A stretch of 64,000 bases of DNA, taken from positions 103,164,805 through 103,228,804 of the forward strand of contig NC_134541.1 in NCBI RefSeq assembly GCF_050624435.1, read 5' to 3'. The first letter of the stretch is position 1, and each line of letters starts with the position of its first letter. The notes beneath the pieces are model-generated. The model saw only the letters and a list, made by a program, of their open reading frames with translations, did no database searches and had not been told where the DNA came from. Below, in pieces: positions 19,656 to 30,192 of the stretch. This DNA is from Tenrec ecaudatus (lineage: Eukaryota; Chordata; Mammalia; Afrosoricida; Tenrecidae). Made by a program: the position numbers and the translations under genes.

Positions 19656-20140
19656 AAATGAGTCCAGGACAGGGCTGCATGCACACTAGGCGGGGAAAGA
19701 CAGATGGCTTCCTGAGTGGTAACCACGGAGAACCATCTGGAAAGACATAAGAGTCAGACCCTAATTCACACCTTGCACCCAACGAATTCCAGCTGGATCA
19801 AAGATTTAAACATAGAATAGCAGACCCATGAGTTGCTCAGAGGAACCGAGTGAGGATGCTGGGGACTCCTGAAAATTCAGAGCCCACATCGAAAGGATGC
19901 CTTCGAGCAAGAAAAATAAGTCATTTCTACCGTTACCAATGGTAGCGAGCGTGGCTGGGGACCAGAGGACCAGGTAGCTTCCAAACTACCAAGGAATAAC
20001 CCTGCCTCTGTAGGGAAAGACCCACAACCCCGGAGAACAAGGGACCAAGAATTGCTCGTTCAAAGATGGACTATCAATGGAGAACGTAAGGGGAGAACAT
20101 AGGAGTAAGTAAGGGGAATGCTAGTTGAAGCTATAATCCC
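19656..20140 (+). mobile_element. L1 ORF2 fragment, decayed
   Basis: 'GGAGAACCATCTGGAAAGAC', 'AGACCCTAATTCACACC', 'TTCCAGCTGGATCAAAGATT' and 'TAAACATAGAATAGCAG' align with the conserved L1 ORF2 stretch that reads GGATATCCA...GACCC...ATCAAAGAC. Support falls off after about 19960. Confidence 0.65.
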
Positions 20141-20849
20141 ACGTCATGTTTGTCAGACATCCAGAAGGTTGGCGACAGACTGCACAGTCAAACTTCTGGG
20201 CAAACAGCACTCTCACCACCGCCAGTAAGAAAATAAGCAGACTGAGCTCTAGAAAGCCGGCTGGCACTGACTTTTGAAGCGACAACACCGCTTCTCATTG
20301 GCCCCACCCATCCCACCTAGAAAATGACCTGTAAATCCCTTGTGCAAAATGGCGTCTGCGGACACATCCAGGGCTGCCGCTGCTAGGGCTGCAGGCACAG
20401 CCTGTTCCAACAGCAGCACCTGTGCAGGTGTGCCATCCACACACAGCTGCAGACAAGTTCTCTCCACTCTCAGATTGTTGACAAGACCCAAGTGGACAGT
20501 CCCAAGTCATTAAGGCTCTGCCACAAGTTTTCAGGAGTGGTGCTTCACAAAAATAGTCATCATCATCTTTAGGTGAATCCAGAGGGTTTTTTTTTTTTAA
20601 GAAGATTGGGAAGACCTCGATGAGCCAGGCAGAGAGGTCCACCCAGAAGATTATGACAACTGCATTTTGGCATTCCAAAGGGACTGTTCTCAAAGGGCAC
20701 AGGATGATCACAAGGGCTTATCACAAAGAAGTATTATGAAAATAGGCAAGTGCATTAAAGAGAAGAGGGCCGGGAAAGCTGCACTGCGGAGGGTTTTTCC
20801 CACCGCGGCATCACCCCTGTTTACTCTTTGAAAAGGTGCATGTCTCTGA
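20141..20849. other. Unassigned stretch with a 138-codon minus frame
   Basis: The minus-strand frame at 20295-20711 includes a run of lysines from a T11 tract and an acidic DDDD segment. I recognise no domain, and the overlapping frames argue for chance. Confidence 0.4.
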
Positions 20850-20995
20850 GAGAGAAAGATTGACACAGCGGCTGCAACCATGGGCTCAGCACAGGAACCA
20901 CCGTGAGGTCGGCGCAGGACTGGAGAGTGGTTCATTCAGCCGTGCATGGTGTTGCTGTGGGTCGGAACCAACTCGATGGCACCTGACAACAGCAA
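20850..20995 (+). mobile_element. RTE LINE 3' tail
   Basis: 'TTGACACAGCGGCTGCAACC', 'CGCAGGACTGG', and the tail GGAACCAACTCGATGGCACC then TGACAACAGCAAC. Short 5'-truncated copy. Confidence 0.8.
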
Positions 20996-21307
20996 CTACG
21001 TTCTTCGAAGTCGGCAGGGACTTTCCTAGAAAAATTTTACTATCGGTAAACCTGACCCCATCCACCCTGCAACCCTGAACTTGCCCCTTCAGAGTCCCTC
21101 TGGTTCCAAAACTTAAAGGATCTTTAAAGGGGCACAGTTTGGGTCTCTGGAGGATACTCGAACTGCGGGTGTGAGGCACTGCAAATTGAAGGGCACAGAT
21201 TCCTCACGGCACGGTTAGAGACGGAACCCCTGCATTCAGATGGATATAGACCTACCCCAAGGACAGGTCGAGCATATTATGTTAGTTTAAGAAAGTTTTC
21301 TATAAGT
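20996..21307. other. Unassigned stretch
   Basis: Nothing recognised. Confidence 0.4.
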
Positions 21308-21512
21308 TGGTGAGGAGTCCTGGTGGTGTAGTGAGTGGCTACTTGTTGGGCTGCTAACCACATGGTTGGCAGTTCAAAACAACCAGCAGCTCCTCACGAG
21401 AAAACAGGGCTTTCTGTGCCTAAAAGGGTTACAGTCTTAGAAACCCACAGGGGCAGTTCTAACCTGTCCTATAGGGTTGCTCTGAATCAGCACCGACTAG
21501 ATGCAGTGAGAT
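21308..21512 (+). mobile_element. AfroSINE, nearly complete
   Basis: Head GAGTCCTGGTGGTGTAGTGA, 'TTGGGCTGCTAACCACATGG', B-box 'GGCAGTTCAAAACAACC', 'AAACCCACAGGGGCAGTTC', 'CCTATAGGGTTGCTCTGAAT' and tail 'CACCGACTAGATGCAGTGAG'. Confidence 0.9.
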
Positions 21513-21624
21513 CATTTTGTAGCAATATCTCAAGATTATTTACAACATTGCATGAACAGCTGAGATGACATAAAAACTTCATGTGATTGGCAGAATGAAT
21601 TGTGGGTTCCTTGGGTGGGTCAGA

Positions 21625-21805
21625 AGGACCCATGGTGGCACTGTGGGTTGACCATTGGGCTGCTAACTGCAAGGTCAGAGGTCAAAACCACCTAAAACTC
21701 CTCAGGAGAAAAATGAGGCTGTCATTTATCATCTCAAAAAACCCAGGGGCAGTTCGACTGTGTCCTGTGGGCAGCTGTGGGTGGGAAATTATTCAAGAGC
21801 GGTGG
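21625..21805 (+). mobile_element. AfroSINE
   Basis: 'CATGGTGGCACTGTGGGTTG' head, 'TGGGCTGCTAACTGCAAGGT', 'AAACCCAGGGGCAGTTC'; the tail is truncated or decayed. Confidence 0.85.
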
Positions 21806-21854
21806 GTAGTGAGTTTGGATTGGGTGGTGCAAATAGGCAGGGCTGAGAACCAAA

Positions 21855-22012
21855 AGGTGGAAGGTTCCAGATCTCCCAGAGGCACCTCGGAAGAAAGGCC
21901 TGGCAATGGGTTTCTGAAAAATCAGTCCCTGAAAACCTCATGGTTCACAGCTCTACTCTGACATCCGTGGGGTTGCCAGGAGTCAAAATTGACTCCACAG
22001 CAGCTGGGAGTT
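21855..22012 (+). mobile_element. AfroSINE (long-middle type)
   Basis: 'CAGAGGCACCTCGGAAGAAA', 'GGCCTGGCAATGGGTTTC', 'TCTACTCTGACATCCGTGGG' and 'GTCAAAATTGACTCCACAGC' give the characteristic order. The head is missing. Confidence 0.85.
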
Positions 22013-22114
22013 TAAGGCAGACTGAGGCACGGCCATACCACCAACCTCGGCAGCAACAAAGAGAAAGCTCCCTCAGAGAGAGACTGCTAAGGCAGTCATG
22101 AGCGGGCGCCACTG

Positions 22115-22233
22115 GCATAAGGAGCCCTGGTGGTGTGCTGGTTAAGCACTTGGCTGCAACCAAAAGGTTCATGGTTGATGCCTACCAGCTGCAGGGCAGG
22201 AGAAAGACCTGGCTTTCTGCTCCCATTAAGATG
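22115..22233 (+). mobile_element. AfroSINE 5' half
   Basis: Head 'GGAGCCCTGGTGGTGTGCTG' with 'TTAAGCACTTGGCTGCAACC', cut off at an abrupt junction with the L1 3' end at about 22235. Confidence 0.85.
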
Positions 22234-22235
22234 AT

Positions 22236-23330
22236 GCCCTAGGACTCTGTGATGCTCACCTTCCCGACACGATCGCTGAAGACAAATGTGTGCATAAGCA
22301 AATGTGGTAAAGAAAGCTGATGGTGCCCGGCTATCAAAAGATATAGCATCTGGGGTTTTAAAGACTTGAAGATAGACAAGCGGCCATCTAGCTCAGAAGC
22401 AACAAAGGCCACATGGAAGAAGCACACCAGCCTGTGAGATCATGAGGTGTCCATAGGATCAGGTATCAGGCATCAAAGACCCAAAACAAACAAAATGCAT
22501 ATCAGTGGGAATAAGGGGGAGGGCAAGGTGGAGACTCAAAGCCTATCAGTAGTCAATTGGACACCCCCCTGTCAGACGGCCACAAGGAAGAGAAGAGCCA
22601 GTCAGGGTGTAGTATAACACTGATGAAACACACAGTTCTTTAATGCTTCCTCCCCACCCCACTACCATGACCCCAATTCTATCTTACCAATCTGACTAGA
22701 CCAGAACATGTATACTGGTAGAGATAAGAGCTCAAAACACATGGAATCCAGAGCAGATAAACCCCTCAGGCCCAATAAGGGGAGCAGCAATACTAGGAGG
22801 GTAAGGGTAGAGGGGAGGGAGTCAGGGGGAACCGACGACAATGATCGACGTATGGTCCCCATCCAAGGGGGGACGCACAGCAGAAAGTGGGTGAAATGAG
22901 AGAGCAGTCAGTGTAAAGCATGAGGGGAAAAAAAGAATAATTTATAAATTATCAAGGGGGCATGGGGGAAGGAGGAGGGAAATGAGGAGCTGATGCCAGT
23001 GGCTCAAGTAGAAAGAAAATGTTTTGAAAATGATGATGGGAGAAATTGTACAACTCTGCTTGATCTAATGCAGTGGTTCTCAATCTGTGGGTCACGACCC
23101 CTTTGGGGGGGTCGAATGACTCTTTCACAGGGGTCGCCCGATTCATAACAGTAGCAAAATTAGTGATGAAGTAGCAATGAAAATAATGTTATGGTTGAGG
23201 CATCACCACAACACGAGGAACTGTATGAAAGGGTTGCGGCATGAGGAAGGTTGAAAACCGCTGATCTAATGGAACTATGGATTGTGATTTCATATGTAAG
23301 AGTTCGTAATAAAACGTGTTTTTAAAAAAA
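22236..23330 (+). mobile_element. L1 3' end, interrupted by SPIN
   Basis: Single-module form of the young L1 3' UTR: 'TGTGATGCTCACCTTCCCG' at its start, 'GCGGCCATCTAGCTCAGAAG' near 22380, and end GTTCGTAATAAAACGTG. It is split at 23063-23271 by a SPIN copy. A purine-rich tract follows at 23360-23412. Confidence 0.9.
23063..23271. mobile_element. SPIN-type hAT MITE with perfect 8-bp TSD
   Basis: Element 23071-23263 (193 bp), left end CAGTGGTTCTCAATCTGTGG, right end GGTTGAAAACCGCTG. Duplicated flank ATCTAATG at 23063-23070 and 23264-23271 is perfect. It shares 'GGGGTCGCCCGATTCATAAC' and 'AGCAATGAAAATAATGTTAT' with the copy at 17860 but keeps the 'GAGGAACTGTATGAAAGGG' segment lost there. It is non-autonomous and sits inside the L1 3' end, so it postdates that L1. 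Confidence 0.95.
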
Positions 23331-24002
23331 AAGAATGCTACCACAGATTTCTACACTCTCCACCAAAGGAGGAAGACGAGGGGGAGGGGGAAGAGGAGGA
23401 AGAGGAGAATTGAATCCGGAAAGGGAAACCATGTTCTGAGGATGGTTAGCCTTTTACCTTTCACACCATGAGTCTATATTGCCTGTCCTTTTTCTGTTTT
23501 GATGTTTTTAATTTGAGGTCATGCAGTTGCTATCTCTGGGTCATGCAAATTGGGCTGATCACAGGGCCGCCTGTCATAGAGAACATTCAACCTTCATTAC
23601 CATAGTCCGAGCGGATTCACTCAGAACCTGGACATTCTCAGAATTCCCTGACACCTGCCAGCCCGGCCTCATCTCATTGCCCTGGAGATGAACACATGCC
23701 TAGCCCCATCACGTGCTTTTGACCTTGAAACCCCCGAGTTCAGGCTGCAGAGGAGGACTCTACTCACGCCTTCGCAACCAGCAGGCTCCCCTTCCCTCTA
23801 CAAAGCCCTCAATGACGACAGCACAGCTCCGGGAAGAGGAACCGAATGTGGCTCTGAGCATAGATGGAATCGGGAGCTATTTTTGAAGCCGTAATGCGCG
23901 AGCATTTTCAGCCTCCACGTGGTAACTGACATTTGGGAGTTCGTTATCCATCGGGATTACCGGGTGGCGTAAGTGGTTCATGCCCATCTATTAACCTACA
24001 AG
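23331..24002. other. Unassigned stretch
   Basis: Starts with the GA-rich tract (23360-23412). The rest looks single-copy; a short SINE-like phrase (GGGTGGCGTAAGTGG) is at 23961-23980. Confidence 0.45.
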
Positions 24003-24240
24003 TCCATTGTTGCAGCCGCTCTGTCAGTCCATCTCTTTGAAGGCTTCCTCTTTTTCAGTGACCCCCCATTTTACCGAGCATGATGTCCTCTCCGGGGACC
24101 AGTCTGTCCTGATGACATGTCCAAAGTACGCGGGACAAAGTCTCTCTCAGGAGCCTCTGGTTGTACTTCTTCCAAGACAGATGTATTTGTTCTTTGGGAG
24201 GTCCACGGTGCTGTCAACATTCTCCACCAGCACCATCCTT
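24003..24240 (-). mobile_element. RTE LINE fragment
   Basis: 'ATTGTTGCAGCCGCTCTGTC', 'TTTTACCGAGCATGATGTCC', 'GGTTGTACTTCTTCCAAGAC' and 'CACCAGCACCATCC' are the complement of the ORF C-terminus. The tail itself is missing. Confidence 0.85.
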
Positions 24241-24704
24241 CTGGGTCCTGTGAGCTGGGTCAGGTGCACATTAGGCACTACCCTCCCTGGGGACTGGTGT
24301 GTAAAATGGGTCTTTTGGGGAGAACGCATGTCCAGCACAGAGCCCAACCCGTACCAAGCGTTCAGCGCATGCTCTCCCCACTCTCCCAGACTCAAGCAAT
24401 TCCTGAGCACCTGAGGTGGGCCAGTCAAGCACTGGACCAGGACTGTGGGCACAGAGAGGGGTCAGAGGCACAGCCGGTCCTGGGTGAACTCGCAGCCCGG
24501 GACAGGGGAGCAAGATCTTCTCGGCTTCCTCCAACCCTGGGGCAAGAATAAAGCTATCCCAACTCATCACTCAGGGGAAAGCCAACCAAACCCCAGCCCC
24601 GCCCCCTCCCCCGCCAATTCCAACCTTGGATACCCATCTGCACACCGCTTCCTTCTCCATCACTCTCTGAGCTATAGACCGTGCACTGCCAGGATCCTGG
24701 CAGC
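24241..24704. other. Unassigned stretch
   Basis: GC-rich in its right half. Overlapping frames up to 144 aa have no recognisable domain. Confidence 0.4.
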
Positions 24705-25000
24705 AGGGGCAGGGGTGGTTCCCTGGTAGAACTCCGCCCTTCCTGCTGGAGACCGGAGTTCAAATCCCCGCTGATGAGCCTCCTTTCGTGCACAGCCACC
24801 ACCGCCCCGCTTCAGGGGAGGCTTGTGAGCCAGTTTCGGCGGCACTCCCAGACTAAGGAAGACTAGAAAGGAAAGCCTGGTGCGCTCCGTCATGAAATCC
24901 CGATGGTCCAAGCTGCAACCCGGCAGGGGCTGCGACAGGGCTAAGCGGGGTTTTGTTCCACGGTGCGCGGGCTCGGGGCCTGACAGCAATCCGTTCTTCC
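24705..25000 (+). mobile_element. AfroSINE, long-body variant
   Basis: Head 'GGTGGTTCCCTGGTAGAACT', B-box 'GGAGTTCAAATCCCCGC', 'TGCACAGCCACCACCGCCCC', 'GGCTTGTGAGCCAGTTTCG' and 'CCAGACTAAGGAAGACTAG' match, in order, an AfroSINE variant with an extended body. Minus-strand relatives are at 53275-53560 and 57835-58055. Confidence 0.75.
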
Positions 25001-25914
25001 GCCCAGACGCCCAAAGCGCTGCCTCATCTTCCCCATAAAACCTCCGAAAGTTAATTCAGGGCAGATGGTAAATGGTCAACCTCCAGCCATTTTCAATCTT
25101 GGGAACCTCCAAAAATAGCTAAACTCTAATGTGTACTTCAGGTTCAACTTGTTTATTTTCCCTCTGCCTGCGGCAGCAAGCTAATTTCCCCAGAGGGGGC
25201 AGGCAAGCAAAGGCTGCAAATGGAAAACAGAAAAGAAAAACCTGGCTTTAGCGTCTCCAAGGGCTGCCCTGTGGGATTGGGGGGGAGGGGGAGTCTCAGG
25301 GTCTGACCCGGAGGGCTGCATGGCTCCACACACCGGGAGAAGCTGGGGAGCAGGGTGAGCCTTCCCAGGGGACACAAGGCTCTTCCAGGCGCCCACTCCC
25401 ACACTCAGCTGATGCCTGGTTCTGAAGATGACGTCTGGATCTGATGGGTCACAACCGGAGAAGCTGACACACCCACTGGCTGCAGTCTGAGTCTTATCAC
25501 ACAGCTAGGCAGGAAACCGGCCCCCCACCCTCCCCACCCCTGTGTCAGGCCCCGCTGTCTGAAGAAACAAATGAGGGATGCTCTTCCATGTACCACAGGA
25601 ACTTTCCAGAAGGTGCCCCAGCCCAGCCAACTCAAGTCCACGGGTCCAGTGCTAGCCAGGGGCCCTCCCTGTTCACACTCACGGAGCTGAAAACTAATGA
25701 CCCCAAAAGGTGAAGCGGGAGGCAGGGAGATCACAGTGCGGTGGGTGCAGTCTCATGGATCCAAGGTCGGTGGAAGCACGGCAGGGCAGACAGAGCTCTC
25801 GAGGTTGGGTGGCCCACATGGGCCTGGCCTGGGAGGTAGACACAGGGCCCCAGCAAGGAGCAAGGCACTGTGGGAGAGAAAGAGTTTCTGTTCACCTTGC
25901 TCTTATACAAAAGA
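25001..25914. other. Unassigned, possible unique conserved segment
   Basis: 25020-25190 is repeat-free with an A/T-balanced composition unlike its GC-rich surroundings. The remainder is GC-rich with no exon that I can support. Confidence 0.4.
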
Positions 25915-26045
25915 CTTAGGACATCCAGGAGGTGTCGTCAGACGGCAACTTGATTGATAGATCTGGCTCCACCCCTAGCCAGCAGTGTCTAGTTGACATG
26001 ATCCCTTACTGCCACACCTCCCAAAGAAAGGTTACAAGTATTCCC
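25915..26045 (-). mobile_element. LTR fragment (family X), 5' part
   Basis: 'GATCTGGCTCCACCCCTAGCC' core (here GCTCCACCCCTAGCCAGC) is the complement of the 'CTAGGGATGGAGC...CCTGTCAATC' block of the LTRs at 4887 and 57107. Confidence 0.5.
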
Positions 26046-26529
26046 ACAGTTTCCTATATCTGACTTACGTGAAACCGGCAGTTAGAGACAACCCCCATCA
26101 AGCCTGTCATATTAGACATCCGTGGACCACACGATGGTTTGTAATCACAGACAGGTGATACCTTGGGATACACAGCAAAACAGTATTATTATTAATTATT
26201 ATTATAGTTACTGTCTTCTTACATGAAAGATGTTCTCATGTGTCAGGACTTATTCATGTAATGTTTTTATGCATAGAAAGAGATACTATGTACTGCATGA
26301 GGAAAACAAACATTCGACTAACTCAGCCAGACTTTGGCTAAGAGCCACAGTGAGCCGGTCTGGTTGATGGACAAACTCCACTTGAAGACAGACTTAGGAA
26401 TGGAATTTGTTTGTAATCTGAGCACTGCCGGTGTTGTGGTCTCAACTACAAAGCGAAGAAAGGGTCCAGCCAATGGGACCCTGTAGACCGGTGTCCACTG
26501 TAGCACTTTGCAGAGAAGCCAAAGAGCAG
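26046..26529. other. Unassigned, A/T-rich
   Basis: A short TTATTA tract lies at 26183-26205. Nothing else recognised. Confidence 0.4.
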
Positions 26530-26539
26530 AAGAAAAGAA

Positions 26540-27560
26540 GGGCTGGCCATGCAGAGGAATATTCATGAAAAACAAGGCTCGGGGAATGACAGAACACCAA
26601 CTGCAGTGTTGCCACACGTTGATGAAGCACTAGAAGGACTCGTTCATCTATGCCCAGAAATTTGGAAGACAACTCCTTGGCCAGTTGACTGGAAGAGATC
26701 CATATTTGTACCCATTCCAAAGAATGGTGATCTGACATAATGTGGAAATTATGGGATAATATCATCAATATCACATGCAAGTAAATTTTTTTTTTATTTT
26801 ATTAACAATTTATTGGGGCTCATACAACTCTTATCACAGTTCATACATATACATACATCAATTGTATAAAGCACATCTGTAGTCTTTGCCCTAATCATTT
26901 TTTTCTCCTCTTTTCTTTTTTTACATTTTATTAGGGACTCTTATCACAATCCATACATATACATACATCAATTGTATAAAGCACATCCCTACATTCCCTG
27001 CCCCAGCAAGTAAAATTTTGCTGAAGATCATTCAAGTACAGTTGTAGTAGTATATGGACAGGGAGCTGCCAGAATTCAAGTTTGATTCAGAAGAGGACAT
27101 GGAAAGGGAAGTCATTGCTGATGTCAAGTGGATCTTGACTGACAGCAGCAACCACCAGAGAGATGTGTTGTGTTGGCTATGCAAAAGTATTGGACTGATG
27201 GACAATAACAACTATGGATAGCATTGAGATGAATAGAAATTCCAGAACACTTCACTGTGCCCATGAAGAACTTGTATCCAGATCAATAGGCAATTGTGTA
27301 AACAGAACAAGGACATACTGAATGGTTTCAAATCACGAAAGGTGTGTCGGGGTTGCATCCTTTCACCATATTGATTCAATCTGTATGCTGAGCGAATAAT
27401 GTGAGAAACTGGACAATATGAAAAAGAACGTGGCATCAGGATTGGAGGAAAACATTAAAAACCTTTGATACGCAAATGACACAACCTTGCTTGCTCTAAG
27501 TGAGGAGGACTTGAAGCACGTGTTGATGAAGATCAAGGATTACAGCCTGCGAGATGGATT
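26540..27560 (+). pseudogene. RTE reverse-transcriptase relic (+ strand)
   Basis: Fragments of one RT domain in shifting frames, in the correct order: the N-terminal WPVDWKR block, RELP, RGCILSPY and a YAND in place of catalytic YADD. The substitution and multiple stops exclude activity. Confidence 0.8.
26779..27010 (-). mobile_element. Two L1 3' ends in tandem inside RTE
   Basis: Two complements of the L1 terminus follow each other: (T)n 'TTTATTGGGGCTCATACAAC...' at 26788-26895 and 'TTTTATTAGGGACTCTTATC' at 26925-27003. The host sequence 'GCAAGTAAA' occurs on both sides (26779 and 27006), so the outer element has a target-site duplication and the inner one nested or followed. Confidence 0.8.
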
Positions 27561-27672
27561 GTAGCGAAGACCAGAGCCCTCACAACAGGTAACCACTCAA
27601 CCTCTAGGATTACAGCCTGCGAGATGGATTGTAGCAAAGACCAGAGCCCTCACAAGTAAACACTCAACCTCT
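27537..27672. repeat. 70-bp tandem duplication in RTE
   Basis: GGATTACAGCCTGCGAGATG recurs at 27537 and 27607; the two copies differ by one substitution and a 3-4 base deletion (CAACAGGTAACC against CAAGTAAAC). Confidence 0.9.
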
Positions 27673-27795
27673 AGCCCAAAGGTTGTAGCTCAGCCCATGG
27701 GAGAAGGCCTGGTGATCTCCCATCAAGATGACGGGTTAGGAAATCCTATGGGGCAGTTCTCTGTCACATGGTGTCACTGCATGTCAGAATGTCAC
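27673..27795 (+). mobile_element. AfroSINE fragment
   Basis: 'GGGAGAAGGCCTGGTGATCT' and 'AAATCCTATGGGGCAGTTCT' of the AfroSINE body; the head and tail are lost. Confidence 0.65.
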
Positions 27796-28080
27796 TAAAA
27801 GAGCCCCAAAAACAGCCCAGAAACCAAAGATTGTCAGTGGTTCTCAGGAGGGGGAGGGAGGCCGAAAGAACCAGATTTTACTTGGAAGATCGCTTAAAGA
27901 ATATGATCAACGTTATTGAGCTGTACATGTGGAAAGTGTCGACACAGTGTGTTTTGTAAGATGTATATTTCCACCACAGTGATTTTTTTTTTAACCAAAG
28001 TGGGGCCATATGGTGGAGGACCCGGTGTCTGCCAGGGATGGACTGGTCTTGGGAGTACAGCTAGCCATTGTCACTGCTGT

Positions 28081-28084
<4 letters not shown>

Positions 28085-28117
<33 letters not shown>
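28085..28117 (-). repeat. (GCT)11 at RTE 3' end
   Basis: Eleven perfect GCT units joined to the RTE 3' end at 28119. Antisense it reads as polyalanine in a 156-codon frame, which is not a gene. Confidence 0.95.
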
Positions 28118-28118
<1 letters not shown>

Positions 28119-28120
<2 letters not shown>

Positions 28121-28485
28121 CTTAGGTGACACTGAGTTGGTTCCAACTCACAGCGAGTGTGCACAACAGAAAAAAACACTATCCAATCTTGCGCCAGCCT
28201 CTCAAGCGTCCCTATGTTTGAATCCATGGTGACAGTCGCTCCATGCCGTTGAAGGTCTTTTCTCTTTTCTGCTAGCCCTGACCAAGCAGGTTGCCCTTTC
28301 CTACCAAGCAGGAAGTCCCTCTCCAGGGAATGGGCCCTTCGGGTAGCATGTCCAATGTAAGTGAGACCAGGCCTCACCATTCTTGCTTCCAAGGAGCAGT
28401 CTGGCTGTACGTCCTCCAAGATAGATTTGTTTGTTCTTCGGGTACACCTCGGTAGAGTCAACTTTTTCCATCAACATCGTATATT
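28119..28485 (-). mobile_element. RTE LINE 3' fragment
   Basis: 'GACACTGAGTTGGTTCCAAC' tail, then the ORF C-terminus: minus frame 27991-28461 reads RTNKSILEDVQPDCSLEARM and LTYIGHATRRAHSLE, clear RTE C-terminal blocks. Confidence 0.9.
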
Positions 28486-29177
28486 TCACATTATGAGGAA
28501 GACAAGAGCCCCTTAGGTTCTCCACCTACCCACTGCCGTGGTCTGTGAGCCACCCTAGGGCAGAAAAGTTTGCAGATCGAGACATCTGCACAGACGTTTC
28601 TTTTGTTCTTTCTGCCCATGGAGCTAATTGAGGAGCTAATTGAGTAAGGATTGCATCCCAGGTCTTCCCTGCCCGGTGCCTTCCGTGGTGCTGATTGTGT
28701 TGTTGTGAGGTGCCTTCCAGTCAGCTCCAAGTCATATGGACAACAGAATGACGCACTGCCCAGTCCTGTGCCTTTCCTACAATTATTCTTACGTTTGAGC
28801 CATTGTAGCAGCCTCTGTGGTGATCCAGCTCATTGAGAGCCTCCCTCTTTTTTGCTGCCCCTCCACTTTACCAAGTCCTTTCTCCAGGGACTGGTCTCTC
28901 CTGACAACATGTCCAAAGTGTGTAGACAAAATCTTGTCGTCCTGACCGCTAAGGAGCGCACTGTCTGTACTTCTTCCAAGACAGACTTGTTTGTCCTTTT
29001 CCGGTCCATGGTACTTTCAATATTCGTCAGCACCATCATCATTTAAATGCATTGCTTCTTCTCCAATCTTCCATATTCAGTGTCCAATGTCACATGCATA
29101 TGAGGCCACTAAAGAGACCGTGGATTGGTTCACGCACACCTCAGTCCCCAAAGCAACATCTTTGCTTTTCAACAATT

Positions 29178-29366
29178 TTTTTTAGCCTTGTTCATTTTAT
29201 TTTCGTGTTTGAGAAGCACATATAGACTTATCTGCCATCAGGCTGTTCATGCAAACCTGGGTGCTGCTGCGCTGTTATTTTTTTATATATATAAATCATT
29301 TTATTGGGCACTCATACAACTCTTATCACAGTCCACCCATACATCCATTGTGTCAAGTGTGTTTGT
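29178..29366 (-). mobile_element. Insert in RTE, including an L1 3' end
   Basis: The RTE phrase 'CTTTTCAACA' occurs on both sides (29165-29175 and 29368-29378). The right part, 29277-29362, is a short L1 end ('AAATCATTTTATTGGGCACT', 'TTATCACAGTCCACCC'). The left part (29180-29276) is unidentified, so this may be two events. Confidence 0.65.
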
Positions 29367-29892
29367 ACTTTTCAACAGTCTTGGGGGCAGATGGAGCCAT
29401 TGCAAGTCACCCTTTGATCTCTTGGCTGCTGTTGCCGTGAGCACTGATGGTGGCTCCAAGGAAGACAAAAATCATTGACAACTTCAACCTTCGCTCCGTT
29501 TATCATGATGTCACCTATTGATCCAGTGGCAAGGATTTTTGTTTTTGCTTTTTTCCCTAACATTGTATTGTAATCCATATTGAAGACTGCAATCTTTGAT
29601 CTTCACCAGCAGGTCCTTGAAGTCTTCCTCACTTTCAGCAAGCAGGGTTGTGGCATCTGCATATCTCATGTTGTTAATAAGCCTTCCTCCAATCCTGATG
29701 CCGCATTCTCCTTTGTATAAGCCAGCTTCCCCGATGATTGGCTCAGCCTACAGGTTGGTGATAGGATAGAGAACCCTGTCACACACCTTTCCTTATTTTA
29801 AACCTGCCGTATTCCCTTTTTCCATTTGAACAATGACCTTTGATCCATGTACAAGTTCCGCATAAGCACAATGAAGTATTCTGGAAGTCCCG

Positions 29893-30192
29893 TTAAAAAT
29901 GATCCCCACAGTTGAATGCCTTTGCATAGTCTATAAAACCAAGTAAACACAGAAAGTATTCTCTGCTCTCAACCAAGATCCATCTGACATCAGCAATGCT
30001 ATCCCTTGTTCTAAGTCCTCTTCTGAATCTGGCCTGAACCTCTGGCAGCTCCCTGCCAATGTACTGCTGAAACTGTTGTTGGACGATTTCCCACAAAATT
30101 TTACTTGCATGTGATGCTAATGATATTGTTCTAGAATTTGAGCATTCTGTTGGGTCACCTTTCTTTGGACTAAGTTCCAATGTGGATCTCAT
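29893..30192 (-). pseudogene. RTE reverse-transcriptase relic with motif A
   Basis: A 100-codon minus-strand frame holds the RT fingers and palm start in order: PKKGDPTECSNSRTISLASH, SKILWEI, RELPEVQARFRRGLRTRD and FIDYAKAFNCGDH. The last is catalytic motif A with the second acidic position changed (KAFN for KAFD). Upstream and downstream stops make it a relic. Confidence 0.9.

Larger units (their letters stand above)
26530..27672 (+). mobile_element. RTE LINE with RT domain, interrupted by L1 ends
   Basis: Plus-strand RTE internal region: frame 26549-26740 encodes LVHLCPEIWKTTPWPVDWKR and VPIPKNGDLT, the block ahead of RT motif A. After the L1 insertion (26788-27003) it resumes with RELPEF-, a QGCILSPY-like segment (RGCILSPY) near 27350 and a motif C remnant YANDTTLL near 27466-27490. 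Many stops and frameshifts. It ends with a 70-bp tandem duplication. Confidence 0.85.

Noticed and set aside
20295..20711. 138-codon minus-strand frame considered as a transposase or exon
   Set aside because: The lysine run comes from a T11 tract and no catalytic motif or splice structure is visible.
24715..24790. Possible tRNA gene (B-box-like GGAGTTCAAATCC)
   Set aside because: The flanking sequence follows an AfroSINE body and no cloverleaf closes.
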